This document shows positions 36,025 to 44,058 of a stretch of 47,718 bases of DNA, piece after piece. The stretch comes from Wenzhouxiangellaceae bacterium (lineage in GTDB: Bacteria; Pseudomonadota; Gammaproteobacteria; Xanthomonadales; Wenzhouxiangellaceae). Each line of letters starts with the position of its first letter. Within the stretch, counting starts at the first letter, position 1. Position numbers and translations under genes: made by a program. The stretch covers positions 17,931 through 65,648 of the forward strand of contig JAGXKW010000009.1 in assembly GCA_018334995.1 (NCBI GenBank), given 5' to 3'. The notes under the pieces are model-generated. The model saw only the letters and a list, made by a program, of their open reading frames with translations, had not been told where the DNA came from and made no database searches.

Positions 36025-36663
36025 TCATGCTCCGTAACGATCTCGATACTCAAGCATATCAGACAGCGATTCCGAACTCGAATCGTCGCCTTCCAGCGCC
36101 CGGATCAGGTCGTCCAGCCCGGCAACCGCCACGACTTCGACGCCCCGGTCGGAAATCTCGGACCGCGCCGAAACCGCGCCGCTGCCGCGTTCCTGGCGAT
36201 CCAGTCCCACGACCAGTGCGCCGACCACGGCGCCGGCCTGCTCGATCGTTTGCTCGGCCGCCGTGAACGCGGTCCCGGCGGAAATCACGTCATCAACGAC
36301 CAGCACCCGGCCGGCGACCGGCGCGCCAACCAGCCGTCCGCCCTCGCCGTGATCCTTGGCCTCCTTGCGATCATAGGCTACGGGCGCGTTTACGCCATGC
36401 CGGCGGTGCAGGCTGATCGCGACACTGGTCGCCAGCGGAATCCCCTTGTAGGCCGGGCCGAAGATCAGGTCGAACTCGATGCCTGTCTCGACGATGGCGT
36501 CGGCGTAGCAATCGGCCACGTCGGCGATATGCCGACCGTCGCAGAACGCCCCGGCGTTGAAGAAATACGGGCTGACCCGGCCGGATTTCAGCTCGAACCG
36601 GCCGAATTTCAGCGCGCCGGCCGAGCGCGCCAGGGCGATGAATTTACGCGTCCAGCTTCTCAT
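36025..36663 (-). CDS. pyrE: Orotate phosphoribosyltransferase
   Basis: Converts orotate and PRPP to OMP in pyrimidine synthesis. 212 residues, normal length. The PRPP-binding motif is VLVVDDVISAGTAF, the substrate loop is in YDRKEAKDHGEGGRLVG and the N-terminal FELKSGRVSPYFFNAGAF is conserved. No Shine-Dalgarno sequence precedes the ATG, and a -10-like box lies six bases upstream, so the mRNA may be leaderless. It is divergent from xth with 75 bases between the start codons, and first gene of a minus-strand run with the DUF4124 and DUF3426 genes. Confidence 0.97.
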   Translation of the reverse strand: MRSWTRKFIALARSAGALKFGRFELKSGRVSPYFFNAGAFCDGRHIADVADCYADAIVETGIEFDLIFGPAYKGIPLATSVAISLHRRHGVNAPVAYDRKEAKDHGEGGRLVGAPVAGRVLVVDDVISAGTAFTAAEQTIEQAGAVVGALVVGLDRQERGSGAVSARSEISDRGVEVVAVAGLDDLIRALEGDDSSSESLSDMLEYRDRYGA

Positions 36664-36669
36664 GCGGAA

Positions 36670-36675
36670 AGTCTA
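36670..36675 (-). promoter_or_regulatory. -10 box of pyrE, probable leaderless start
   Basis: On the minus strand TAGACT is followed by six bases and then the pyrE ATG, so transcription would start on the A of the start codon. The -35 region is weak: the best match, TTGCAG, lies only 14 bases away. Confidence 0.35.
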
Positions 36676-36738
36676 ACGGGTTTTCAGACCTGCAAACCGC
36701 TACCATTGGCGACAACACTCGAGGAGCAGGCTTTTTCA

Positions 36739-37509
36739 ATGCGTGTCATCACGCTCAACGCAAACGGAATTCGCGCCGCCGCGCGCAAGGGGTTCTTCGA
36801 CTGGCTCAAACGCCAACGCGCCGACGTCGTCTGCATCCAGGAAACCAAGGCGCAGGAACACCAGCTCACCGATCCGCAGTTCAAGCCGCGCTACTTCGAC
36901 ACCTGCGTCTACCACGATGCGGTCAAGAAGGGCTATTCCGGCGTCGCGATCTACGCACGCAAGGCGCCGGACCGGGTCCAGGCCGGCATCGGCTGGGATC
37001 GGATGGATTCGGAGGGCCGCTGGCTGCAGGCCGACTTCGGCAAACTGTCCGTGATCTCGCTGTACCTGCCCTCGGGCACCTCGGGCGACGTCCGCCAGGC
37101 GGTCAAGTACGAAATGATGGACCATCTCAAGCCGCGCTTCGAGCAGATGGCGCGCGACGGCCGCGACTACATCGTCTGCGGCGACTGGAACATCGCGCAC
37201 AAGGAAATCGACCTGAAGAACTGGAAGTCGAACCGCAAGAATTCCGGCTTCCTGCCCGAAGAACGCGCCTGGCTCGACGAGGTGTTCGGCCCGGTCGGAC
37301 TGCACGACGCGTTCCGCAGGGTCGATCCCCGGCCTGAGCAGTACACCTGGTGGTCCAACCGGGGCCGTGCCTGGGAGAAGAACGTCGGCTGGCGGCTGGA
37401 TTACCAGGTCACCTCGGCAGATCCGGCCGACAATGTCGGAAAAGCGCGCATCTATACCGCCAACCGCTTCTCCGACCATGCGCCGCTGATCATGGATTAC
37501 GACGGCTGA
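36739..37509 (+). CDS. xth: Exodeoxyribonuclease III (AP endonuclease)
   Basis: Mg-dependent AP endonuclease and 3'-5' exonuclease of base-excision repair, 256 residues. Conserved residues are visible: N7 and N9 (TLNANGIRAA), E35 (CIQETKAQE), the Asp/Asn pair in VCGDWNIAH, the WKSNRKNSGFLPEER stretch and the terminal SDHAPLIMDY with the catalytic Asp-His. TWWSNRGRAWEKNVGWRLDY is also typical of the XthA group. GCAGG lies eight bases before the ATG, and AGGAG a little further. It is divergent from pyrE and followed two bases later by the ampG-like gene. Confidence 0.96.
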   Translation: MRVITLNANGIRAAARKGFFDWLKRQRADVVCIQETKAQEHQLTDPQFKPRYFDTCVYHDAVKKGYSGVAIYARKAPDRVQAGIGWDRMDSEGRWLQADFGKLSVISLYLPSGTSGDVRQAVKYEMMDHLKPRFEQMARDGRDYIVCGDWNIAHKEIDLKNWKSNRKNSGFLPEERAWLDEVFGPVGLHDAFRRVDPRPEQYTWWSNRGRAWEKNVGWRLDYQVTSADPADNVGKARIYTANRFSDHAPLIMDYDG

Positions 37510-37511
37510 GC

Positions 37512-38873
37512 ATGGCGCCTGAAGCCCGGCGCACCTGGGGCGAAGCGCTCGCCGTCTACACCCGACCCTCGGTCATCCGGATGCTGTTTTTCGGCTTCTC
37601 GGCCGGTCTGCCGTTTTTGCTGGTGTTCACCACGCTGACCGCGTGGCTGCGCGATTACGACATTTCGCGCACCGCAATCGGTTTTTTTGCCTGGATCGGC
37701 ATCACCTATTCGATCAAGGTGTTCTGGTCACCGGTGGTCGACCGGGTGCCGTTGCCGGGCCTGACCCGGCTGTTCGGTCAGCGCCGGGGCTGGATGCTGC
37801 TGGCCCAGGCCGGCATCATGCTCGGGTTGGCGGCCATGGCGCTTTCCGACCCGCGCGAACATCTCTACCCGATCGCGCTGCTGGCGCTTCTGGTCGCCTT
37901 CTCTTCGGCCACCCAGGACATCACCATAGACGCGTTCCGTATCGAATCCGACGCCGATGAATTCCAGGCCGCGCTGGCAGGCACCTACGTCATCGGCTAT
38001 CGCCTCGCCATCCTGGTTGCCGGCGCCGGCGCGCTGTACATCGCCGATTACGCCGGCTGGAAGGCCGCCTACCTGGCCATGGCCGCGTGCGCCTCGGTGG
38101 GGATGCTCGCCGCACTGCTGTCGCCCGAGCCGTCCTCGCCCGAGCGGCTGGACATCGAAAAGGATCCGCTGGTGCAGCGATTCAGGGCCCGAACCCGGCT
38201 TTCGGGCTGGCGGCGCGAGGCCGCGGCCTGGCTGACCGGCACCGTGATCGCGCCGCTCAAGGACTTTCTGCTTCGCTACGGATGGCTGGCCGGGCCCATC
38301 CTGGCGCTGGTCGGGCTGTACAAGATCAGCGACCTGTCGATGGCCGCCATGGCCAACCCGCTGTACCTCGATCTCGGCTTTTCGCTGTCCCAGATCGCCA
38401 CCGTCACCAAGGTGTTCGGCATCGCCATGACGCTGGTCGGCGGCGTCATCGGCGGCATCATGGTCGCGCGCTTCGGCATCATGCCGATGCTGCTGATCGG
38501 GGCGCTGCTGGTGGCCGTGACCAACCTCGTTTTCGCCTGGCTGGCCACCGTGGGCGCCAGTCTGCCGGCGCTGTTCGTCACCATCGGGGCCGACAACTTC
38601 GCCAACGGCTTCTCGGCCACGGTGTTCATCGCGTGGCTGTCCAGCCTGGTTTCGCGTCGCTATACCGCGACCCAGTACGCACTGTTCAGCTCGTTCATGA
38701 CGCTCCCGGGCAAACTCATCGGCGGGCCGTCGGGCTTCATCGTCGACCAGGCCGGCTACGTGGTTTTCTTCGTCTACGCATCGGCCCTGGGCATTCCGGC
38801 CATCGCGCTCATCATCTGGCTGATGTCGCGCGACGGCACCGGATCGATATCGTCGCACAGGGAAGCTGCCTGA
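37512..38873 (+). CDS. ampG: AmpG-like muropeptide MFS transporter
   Basis: Inner-membrane major facilitator, 453 residues with about 12 helices. AmpG carries GlcNAc-anhydroMurNAc-peptides released by cell-wall turnover into the cytoplasm for recycling. Family landmarks are the N-terminal FFGFSAGLPFLLVFTTLTAWLRDY, IKVFWSPVVDRVPLP, GRRR-like FGQRRGWMLLAQ, the helix 4 stretch SSATQDITIDAFRIE and the C-terminal SLVSRRYTATQYALFSSFMTLPGK. It starts two bases after xth, so it is probably co-transcribed. No ampC, ampD or nagZ is present in the window. Confidence 0.9.
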   Translation: MAPEARRTWGEALAVYTRPSVIRMLFFGFSAGLPFLLVFTTLTAWLRDYDISRTAIGFFAWIGITYSIKVFWSPVVDRVPLPGLTRLFGQRRGWMLLAQAGIMLGLAAMALSDPREHLYPIALLALLVAFSSATQDITIDAFRIESDADEFQAALAGTYVIGYRLAILVAGAGALYIADYAGWKAAYLAMAACASVGMLAALLSPEPSSPERLDIEKDPLVQRFRARTRLSGWRREAAAWLTGTVIAPLKDFLLRYGWLAGPILALVGLYKISDLSMAAMANPLYLDLGFSLSQIATVTKVFGIAMTLVGGVIGGIMVARFGIMPMLLIGALLVAVTNLVFAWLATVGASLPALFVTIGADNFANGFSATVFIAWLSSLVSRRYTATQYALFSSFMTLPGKLIGGPSGFIVDQAGYVVFFVYASALGIPAIALIIWLMSRDGTGSISSHREAA

Positions 38874-38886
38874 GCGCGGGGCCGGG

Positions 38887-38895
38887 TGCTATGAT
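38887..38895 (+). promoter_or_regulatory. Extended -10 promoter of the Anbu gene
   Basis: TGC directly followed by TATGAT, identical to the box before the ABC importer operon. Predicted start about 38902, leader about 31 bases. Confidence 0.5.
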
Positions 38896-38933
38896 TTGGC
38901 CCGATTGAAACGACTCGTCTGCTGGATTCATTC

Positions 38934-39665
38934 ATGACCTATTGCCTGGCGATGCGGCTCGATCGCGGCCTCGTACTTTGCTCGGACTCGCGCACCAGCG
39001 CCGGGGTGGACAACGTGAGCATCTATTCCAAGATGCACCGCTTCGAAACCACGCCGGATCGCCTGCTCGTGCTGCTTTCGGCCGGCAACCTGGCGACCAC
39101 ACAGGCGGTCAACAGCCAGATCGAGCGCGATCTGGCCAATCCCGAAATCAGTCGCGACCTGAACGGATATTCCCATCTCGACGAAGTTGCCGCCTACGTC
39201 GGCGAGATTTCGGCCAGAATCCAGGACACGTATTCCGAGCAGTCCGAACAGAACGGCTTCGGCGCCTCGTTCATCCTCGGCGGCCAGATCGGCGACCAGC
39301 CGGTCGACATCTTCCTGATCTACCCGGAAGGCAACTACATCGCGGCCAGCCGCGACAAGCCGTTCCTGCAGATCGGCGAAACCAAGTACGGCAAGCCGAT
39401 CCTGGACCGGATCATCGCGCCTGAAACATCGCTCGAGCGCGCCGGCCGCTGCGCGCTGGTGTCCATGGACGCCAGCATGCGCTCCAACCTCAGCGTCGGC
39501 CCGCCGATCGAACTGCTTCTGTACACCGCCGATACCCTGGACCAGGTCCGCTATCACCGCTTCGAGGAAAACGACGCATATCTCCAGCGACTCAGCTCGG
39601 CATGGTCGGAAGGCCTGGAGGAGCTTTTCATGAAACTGCCGCGCTTCGAGGGGGAGCGCGACTGA
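38934..39665 (+). CDS. Anbu: proteasome-type peptidase
   Basis: Bacterial 20S-proteasome beta-subunit homologue (ancestral beta subunit, COG3484), 243 residues. The N-terminus MTYCLAMRLDRGLVLCSDSRTSAGVDNVS has Thr at position 2, which becomes the N-terminal nucleophile after Met removal, with no propeptide. The Asp-Ser-Arg-Thr motif and KMHRFETTPDRLLVLLSAGNLATTQAV are Anbu hallmarks. FGASFILGGQIG and the later CALVSMDASMRSNLSVGPPI complete the Ntn-hydrolase fold. Anbu forms open helical rings of unknown substrate. In most genomes it lies with an alpha-E domain protein, a transglutaminase-like protein and an ATP-grasp-like protein; none of these is here. It follows ampG by 60 bases but has its own promoter. 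Confidence 0.93.
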   Translation: MTYCLAMRLDRGLVLCSDSRTSAGVDNVSIYSKMHRFETTPDRLLVLLSAGNLATTQAVNSQIERDLANPEISRDLNGYSHLDEVAAYVGEISARIQDTYSEQSEQNGFGASFILGGQIGDQPVDIFLIYPEGNYIAASRDKPFLQIGETKYGKPILDRIIAPETSLERAGRCALVSMDASMRSNLSVGPPIELLLYTADTLDQVRYHRFEENDAYLQRLSSAWSEGLEELFMKLPRFEGERD

Positions 39666-40409
39666 AGACCCGGTTCGTCGATCCGCCCGGCGTCGACCTG
39701 CCGGAGCCCTGTTGTCCGGCGCGACGCCCGACTGGTCACCGGTCCGCATCGCGAGTCCGACGGACTGTCTTGCGCCGACAGCCCGTAAGAACCGTGCGAC
39801 GGTGAGATCGGCACCGGGTGGAACTATGGATTTCCATCGCGGGTCCGTCGACATCGGCCGCTTGTCGGACGATGCCGGACGATTTCACCTGTTCGCCCGA
39901 ATACGGATTCGATCGACGTCGGCCGCTAGAGCCAAGGCCAACACAAACATGGAATCGCGATGAAGATTCTGATCAGCAACATCGGTGTCTCCTGCAGACA
40001 ACTCGGGACGGTCTATCAGTGCATGGCGTCGTCCGGCGTCCAAAAGGCTCATCCTGAACCGTTGCTGGAGGGCGTTCTCGTGAACGCCGCGGGTCTGACC
40101 TCTCCATGGGTCGACATTTCGCCGACCTCCAGCCGTTTTCCCCGAGCTCATTCGCATGGGCGCAGGACTGTCCCTCGATGCATATGGGCATCGGGGTGGG
40201 ACTGCCACGCCATGGCATTTCCGTGATCTTGAGCCCGTGATCATTGTCGAGTGCTGTTCCGGCATGCGTTTTTGCCAACCTGATCCGGCTTGTCTGGAGT
40301 TGTTTGGCGTAACCAAGGCGGGAAACGGCTCATCGCAATGCGAATCTGCGTCGGGTCGGGAGGTTTCTGCGCCCTGGCTCAGGGCGCTTGGGGCAGGCAA
40401 AGCTTCGAT
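39666..40409. other. 744-bp intergenic region, possible decayed coding sequence
   Basis: No confident gene. Plus-strand frames look briefly protein-like but are broken. One runs from 39960. Another, starting near 40094, reads SDLSMGRHFADLQPFSPS and ends VILSP, then a stop. After that the same frame continues SLSSAVPACVFANLIRLVW to another stop. This pattern would fit a relic with shifts and stops, but I cannot identify a parent family. The kinase gene ends at 40410 on the other strand, so any terminator for it would lie here; I see none with a T-tract. Confidence 0.4.
39960..40226 (+). CDS. Possible small protein (88 aa) or gene relic
   Basis: Begins MKILISNIGVSCRQLGTVYQ with GGA six bases before the ATG. 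The first fifty codons have reasonable third-position GC. From about residue 50 (SPWVDISPTSSRFPRAHSHG) the composition looks random and another frame reads better, so the open frame is probably a fragment. I recognise no family. Low confidence as a functional gene. Confidence 0.22.
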   Translation: MKILISNIGVSCRQLGTVYQCMASSGVQKAHPEPLLEGVLVNAAGLTSPWVDISPTSSRFPRAHSHGRRTVPRCIWASGWDCHAMAFP

Positions 40410-43103
40410 TCAATCCAGGCGGGCCGAATAGGTCGCGGCGCGCTCGGCATCGCCCGTGACTTCAAAAATCCGCGCAAGCAGGCTCAGGTTTTCCTTGACC
40501 GAATCCGGCCGCACGGGCGTTTCGGAGGCTGCGTATGTCTGCTCGACAGCCAGTGCCGCTTGCTCGGCCTCGGCTACCCGTCCATTGACGAACAGCGCCT
40601 CGGCATGCACGTTGCGGAAATGGCCGAGCAACCATTGGTCGGACTCGAGCACCTGCTCGGCCTCGGCCAGGGCGTCGCCGGACCACTGCAGGGCGGGTTC
40701 CGGCTGGTCCAGCTTGATGTGGCTGTAGGCGATATTGACCGCGGCAATGGCGCGCGAGCGCGACGGCTTGCCCTGGGCAACCTCTGTGTGGATTTCCCAG
40801 GCCTGTCGCAACGGCTCCAGGCTACCGGCGTAGTCGCCGGCGGCCATCATCGTGCTGGCCAGGTTGACGCGGGTACCGGCCAGCGCCGGGTGATTCTCCG
40901 GCAGGATCCTGCTTTGTACTTCCAGCGCACGAGTGAAGCTTTCCCGCGCCGTTTCGTAATCGCCCTTGCGCTCGGCGGCAAGGCCCATTGCGCTCCAGAT
41001 TGCGGCCATCCGTCGCGTATCACCGCCGGTCAGCTCCTGCTCCAGTTCGGCAGCACGTCGTGCCGCGTCGATGGCTTCGTCCCAGCGCCCGGCTTCCATG
41101 AATACATAAGCCCGGATGAGGTAACTCGGCACCGTTCGGACGTGGCGCTCGCCGTACATGTCGATGCGCAGGCGCAGTGATTCATCGGCTGCAACCAGTG
41201 CTTCGTCGATGTTGCCCAGCTTCGATTGCGCGTTGGCCGTGTTGAGCAGGATGGTCGCCAGATTCTCGCGATCGACGGGCGGCGTGCGCGCGACATCGGC
41301 CGCCTGCTGATAAAACTCCAGCGCCTCCGAATAGCGTCCGATGGACGAGGGAACGTAACCTCGACTGGACAGAAGCGAGGCGCGCGCCTGGTGCGCGTCT
41401 TCGGGCGCCATGGCCAACGCCCGATCCAGAAGCTCTACGCCCCGCTCGAGCTCCCCTCGACGGACGGCAAGGTTTCCCCACGCCTGCCAAAGCTTCCAGT
41501 GCCCATCGTCTCCGAAAGCCGGTATCTCGTCTTCGAGTAGTCCGACCGCATCGTCGGGACGGCCCGCCTGTCGCAACGCGCCGGCCAGTCCGGCTACGGC
41601 GGTGGCCCGCCCTTCGGATACCGCATCCGGGCCGTCGCCAAGCAATTCCAAGGCGCGTTTATACAGTTCGATGGCCAGACCGAACTCACTCAAAGAGCTG
41701 CGAACTTCGCCAATCCGGATCAGACTTTCGACCGCCAGCTGGCGATCATCGACCTCGCTTCCATCGATGCGTCGAGCTGCGGCGGCAAGCAGTTCGTCGA
41801 CGCTCGTGGCCGACGCCTTTTCCCCGGTCGGATCGGCGGCCTGAATCGAGCCCAGCAGCAGATCGGTAGCGGCCCGTGCGCGTACGGCCTGACTTTCGGC
41901 CTGGTCACGCTGCTTGCGCAGGTCCCCGGTCTGCAGCGCCAGCATACCGGCCAGAACGGCAATCGCCAGCACCGAGAGCACGGCGGCCGGGACGGCGATC
42001 GGGTTTCGCTGCACCAGCCTGGACAACCGGTAAAGCCACGTGTCCGGTCGCGCCTTGACCGGTCGCCGTTCCTGGATCGCGCGCAGATCCTCGGCAAAAG
42101 CCGCCGCGCTTTCGTAGCGCCGCCCCGGATCTGCGTGCATGGCCTTGGCGATCACCGCATCCAGGTCGCTGCCGACGCCGGCGACCCGTCGGCTGGGCGG
42201 GGTGGCGCCGCGTTCGATTCGAGCCAGCGCCTCGGGCAACGTCAACCGCGCCAGTTTGAACGGACGCTCGCCGGTGACCAGTTCGTAAAGCACGGCACCG
42301 AGCGCGTACAGGTCAGCCGCGACCGAGGCCGGCTCGCCGCGCAGCTGCTCCGGGCTGGCATAGTCCGGGGTCAGCCAGCGCGTCAGCGTGGCGGTGGCGT
42401 CACCACCCTCCTCGCGCAGCACCCGAGCGACGCCGAAATCCAGTATCACCGGCGCGCCGCGGGCATCGACCAGGATGTTGTCGGGCTTGATGTCCAGATG
42501 TACGATAAGTTGCCGATGGGCGGCGCCGATGGCGTCGGCGACGCGCGCGATCAACTCGATCCGCGCCATCGTGCCCAGCCCCCCGGCCGCCCGGTCGATG
42601 CGCTTGCCGTCGATCAAGTCCAGCACCAGGTAAGGCCAGCCTTCGTCGGCCCGTCCCCAGTCACGCAAGCTGCAGATGCCCGGATGGTCCAGGCGCGCAA
42701 GCACGGCCGCTTCGCGCACGAAACGCTGGCCGGCGTCGGCATCGAATGCCGGGACCTGCAGCAACTTGATTGCCGAGCGCTCGTGTACGCCGTCACGCTC
42801 GCGTTCGGCGGCAAAGACCACGCCGAGGCCGCCTCGACCAAGCTCCCGGGTCAAGCGCCAGCCACCCAGTTCGCGCCCGATCATGCGATTTTCCTCGAAG
42901 ACGCCGAAAACGCGCATTCCCTGTTCGGGCAGAACGTCAAGGCCGATGGTATCGGCATCGTGGGCGTCCAGCAGCGCCGCAAGCCGCCGGGCCAGCGCCT
43001 CGTCGCGCCGAGCAATATCGCGCAGCCTGTCGGCCCGTTCACTCGGGTCGAGGTCACAAAGCGCAGCGAACTGGTGCTCGAGCGATTTCACGTCGATCGT
43101 CAT
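40410..43103 (-). CDS. Transmembrane serine/threonine protein kinase with C-terminal TPR repeats
   Basis: 897 residues. After an N-terminal helical segment (1-80) comes a Hanks-type kinase domain: Gly-rich loop LGRGGLGVVF (88-97), Lys K113 in SAIKLLQ, catalytic loop HLDIKPDNI (202-210), DFG at 222-224 and TPDYASPEQLRGE as the activation-segment end. The catalytic HRD motif reads HLD, so this is a non-RD kinase. One membrane helix at about 369-390 separates it from a region with roughly ten TPR-like helical pairs (for example GRYSEALEFYQQAADVAR and GDYAGSLEPLRQAWEIH), presumably periplasmic and ligand- or partner-sensing. AGGA lies seven bases before the ATG, which overlaps the ECF sigma stop by four bases (ATGA). 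It probably phosphorylates and controls that sigma factor. Confidence 0.93.
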   Translation of the reverse strand: MTIDVKSLEHQFAALCDLDPSERADRLRDIARRDEALARRLAALLDAHDADTIGLDVLPEQGMRVFGVFEENRMIGRELGGWRLTRELGRGGLGVVFAAERERDGVHERSAIKLLQVPAFDADAGQRFVREAAVLARLDHPGICSLRDWGRADEGWPYLVLDLIDGKRIDRAAGGLGTMARIELIARVADAIGAAHRQLIVHLDIKPDNILVDARGAPVILDFGVARVLREEGGDATATLTRWLTPDYASPEQLRGEPASVAADLYALGAVLYELVTGERPFKLARLTLPEALARIERGATPPSRRVAGVGSDLDAVIAKAMHADPGRRYESAAAFAEDLRAIQERRPVKARPDTWLYRLSRLVQRNPIAVPAAVLSVLAIAVLAGMLALQTGDLRKQRDQAESQAVRARAATDLLLGSIQAADPTGEKASATSVDELLAAAARRIDGSEVDDRQLAVESLIRIGEVRSSLSEFGLAIELYKRALELLGDGPDAVSEGRATAVAGLAGALRQAGRPDDAVGLLEDEIPAFGDDGHWKLWQAWGNLAVRRGELERGVELLDRALAMAPEDAHQARASLLSSRGYVPSSIGRYSEALEFYQQAADVARTPPVDRENLATILLNTANAQSKLGNIDEALVAADESLRLRIDMYGERHVRTVPSYLIRAYVFMEAGRWDEAIDAARRAAELEQELTGGDTRRMAAIWSAMGLAAERKGDYETARESFTRALEVQSRILPENHPALAGTRVNLASTMMAAGDYAGSLEPLRQAWEIHTEVAQGKPSRSRAIAAVNIAYSHIKLDQPEPALQWSGDALAEAEQVLESDQWLLGHFRNVHAEALFVNGRVAEAEQAALAVEQTYAASETPVRPDSVKENLSLLARIFEVTGDAERAATYSARLD

Positions 43104-43675
43104 GACGATTTCCTTTTCTTGTCGAGTGCATCCGCCAGCCAGGCGCATGCGAAAGTCCAGTCACGCTTGACCGTGGCCAGGCTGATGTTCAGCGTGGCCG
43201 CGACCTCCTTCAGCAGCAGCCCCCCGAAGCAGCGCAGGATCACCACATCGGCATGCCGCGGATGGTCATGGCCCAGCCGGTCCAGGGCACGGTCGAGATC
43301 CAGCAGCGTTTCGTCGTCCAGGGTCTGTTCGCGTTCGGCTGCCGACAAGGTCAGTCTCAGCCAGTCGCCGCCGCGTTTCGCCGCGAGCCGTTCACGCGCG
43401 TGGTCGATCAGCAGGTTGCGCATTACGGTCGAGGCCAGCCGGAAGAAGTGCTCGCGACTGGCCAGCGCCTTGCCGGTGGGATCGAGGTTCAACCAGGCTT
43501 CGTGCACCAATTCAGTGGGAGTGAAGGGTTGCCCCGACTCCCTTTTCAGACGCGCCTGGGCCATTTGCCTCAGATACCGGTAGGCCAGCCTGGACAGCTG
43601 CTCTGCGGCATGCGCATCGCCGGGATTCGCCTGCCAGGCCAACAGATAGCGCGTGATCGAATCTGTGCTGGACAT
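43100..43675 (-). CDS. ECF RNA polymerase sigma factor, kinase-linked (ECF43/Sig-70_X6 type)
   Basis: 191 residues with sigma region 2 (about 20-100) and region 4 (about 130-185: LGHDHPRHADVVILRCFGGLLLKEVAATLNISLATVKRDWTFA, a helix-turn-helix). Where classical ECF factors have an acidic DAED-type motif in region 2.2, this protein reads FTPTELVHEAWLNL, with Thr at 52 and 54. In the ECF43 group, exemplified by EcfP of Vibrio parahaemolyticus, the acidic residues are likewise missing and phosphorylation of a Thr by the neighbouring kinase PknT restores core binding. The overlap with a kinase gene here supports the same control. No anti-sigma factor gene is adjacent. Confidence 0.93.
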   Translation of the reverse strand: MSSTDSITRYLLAWQANPGDAHAAEQLSRLAYRYLRQMAQARLKRESGQPFTPTELVHEAWLNLDPTGKALASREHFFRLASTVMRNLLIDHARERLAAKRGGDWLRLTLSAAEREQTLDDETLLDLDRALDRLGHDHPRHADVVILRCFGGLLLKEVAATLNISLATVKRDWTFACAWLADALDKKRKSS

Positions 43676-43771
43676 TTGCTGGATCTTCCCCTGTTCCGTT
43701 ACCGAGCGCCAACGCGTTGTTCCGCTCCGCCGGATTCCTGCGACCTGTTTTCTCGATCGCGTGCCTTCTAC

Positions 43772-43799
43772 ACTATCAAGTCATTGACTCGGCATTCAA
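43772..43799 (-). promoter_or_regulatory. Possible promoter of the ECF sigma-kinase operon
   Basis: On the minus strand TTGAAT (43794-43799), 16-base spacer, GATAGT (43772-43777); predicted start about 43765, leader about 90 bases. Whether the sigma factor also drives itself cannot be told. Confidence 0.35.
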
Positions 43800-44058
43800 G
43801 CTGGAAGATTGCAGTCCGCCGATCATCATGTCTCCACGCTCTGCATTGACCATCCGCCGCTGAATATCGTCTACCTGCAAGTCGGCGCGCGCTCGGACGA
43901 CCCATGCGAATGGCGTCTCGCCAACCGGCAGTTGAACCGCTCGAGGGAAATTCCGGAAAACCCTGCACTGGCGAAGCCGAAGTTATCGGGACACCCGTCG
44001 AGTTGCGCTATGCTTCTCTCGAGACAGCTACCCGGTTTTTCAAATGCGAGGTCGCCAA
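43800..44058. other. Intergenic region between the sigma and NTF2-like genes
   Basis: Divergent upstream region. Short open frames exist on both strands, but none has a ribosome binding site or a recognisable product. No repeat, tRNA or clear promoter for the plus-strand gene was seen. Confidence 0.4.

Noticed and set aside
36664-36738. Sigma-70 promoter of xth (TACCAT at 36701-36706)
   Set aside because: The -10 match is partial and there is no -35 box at normal distance.
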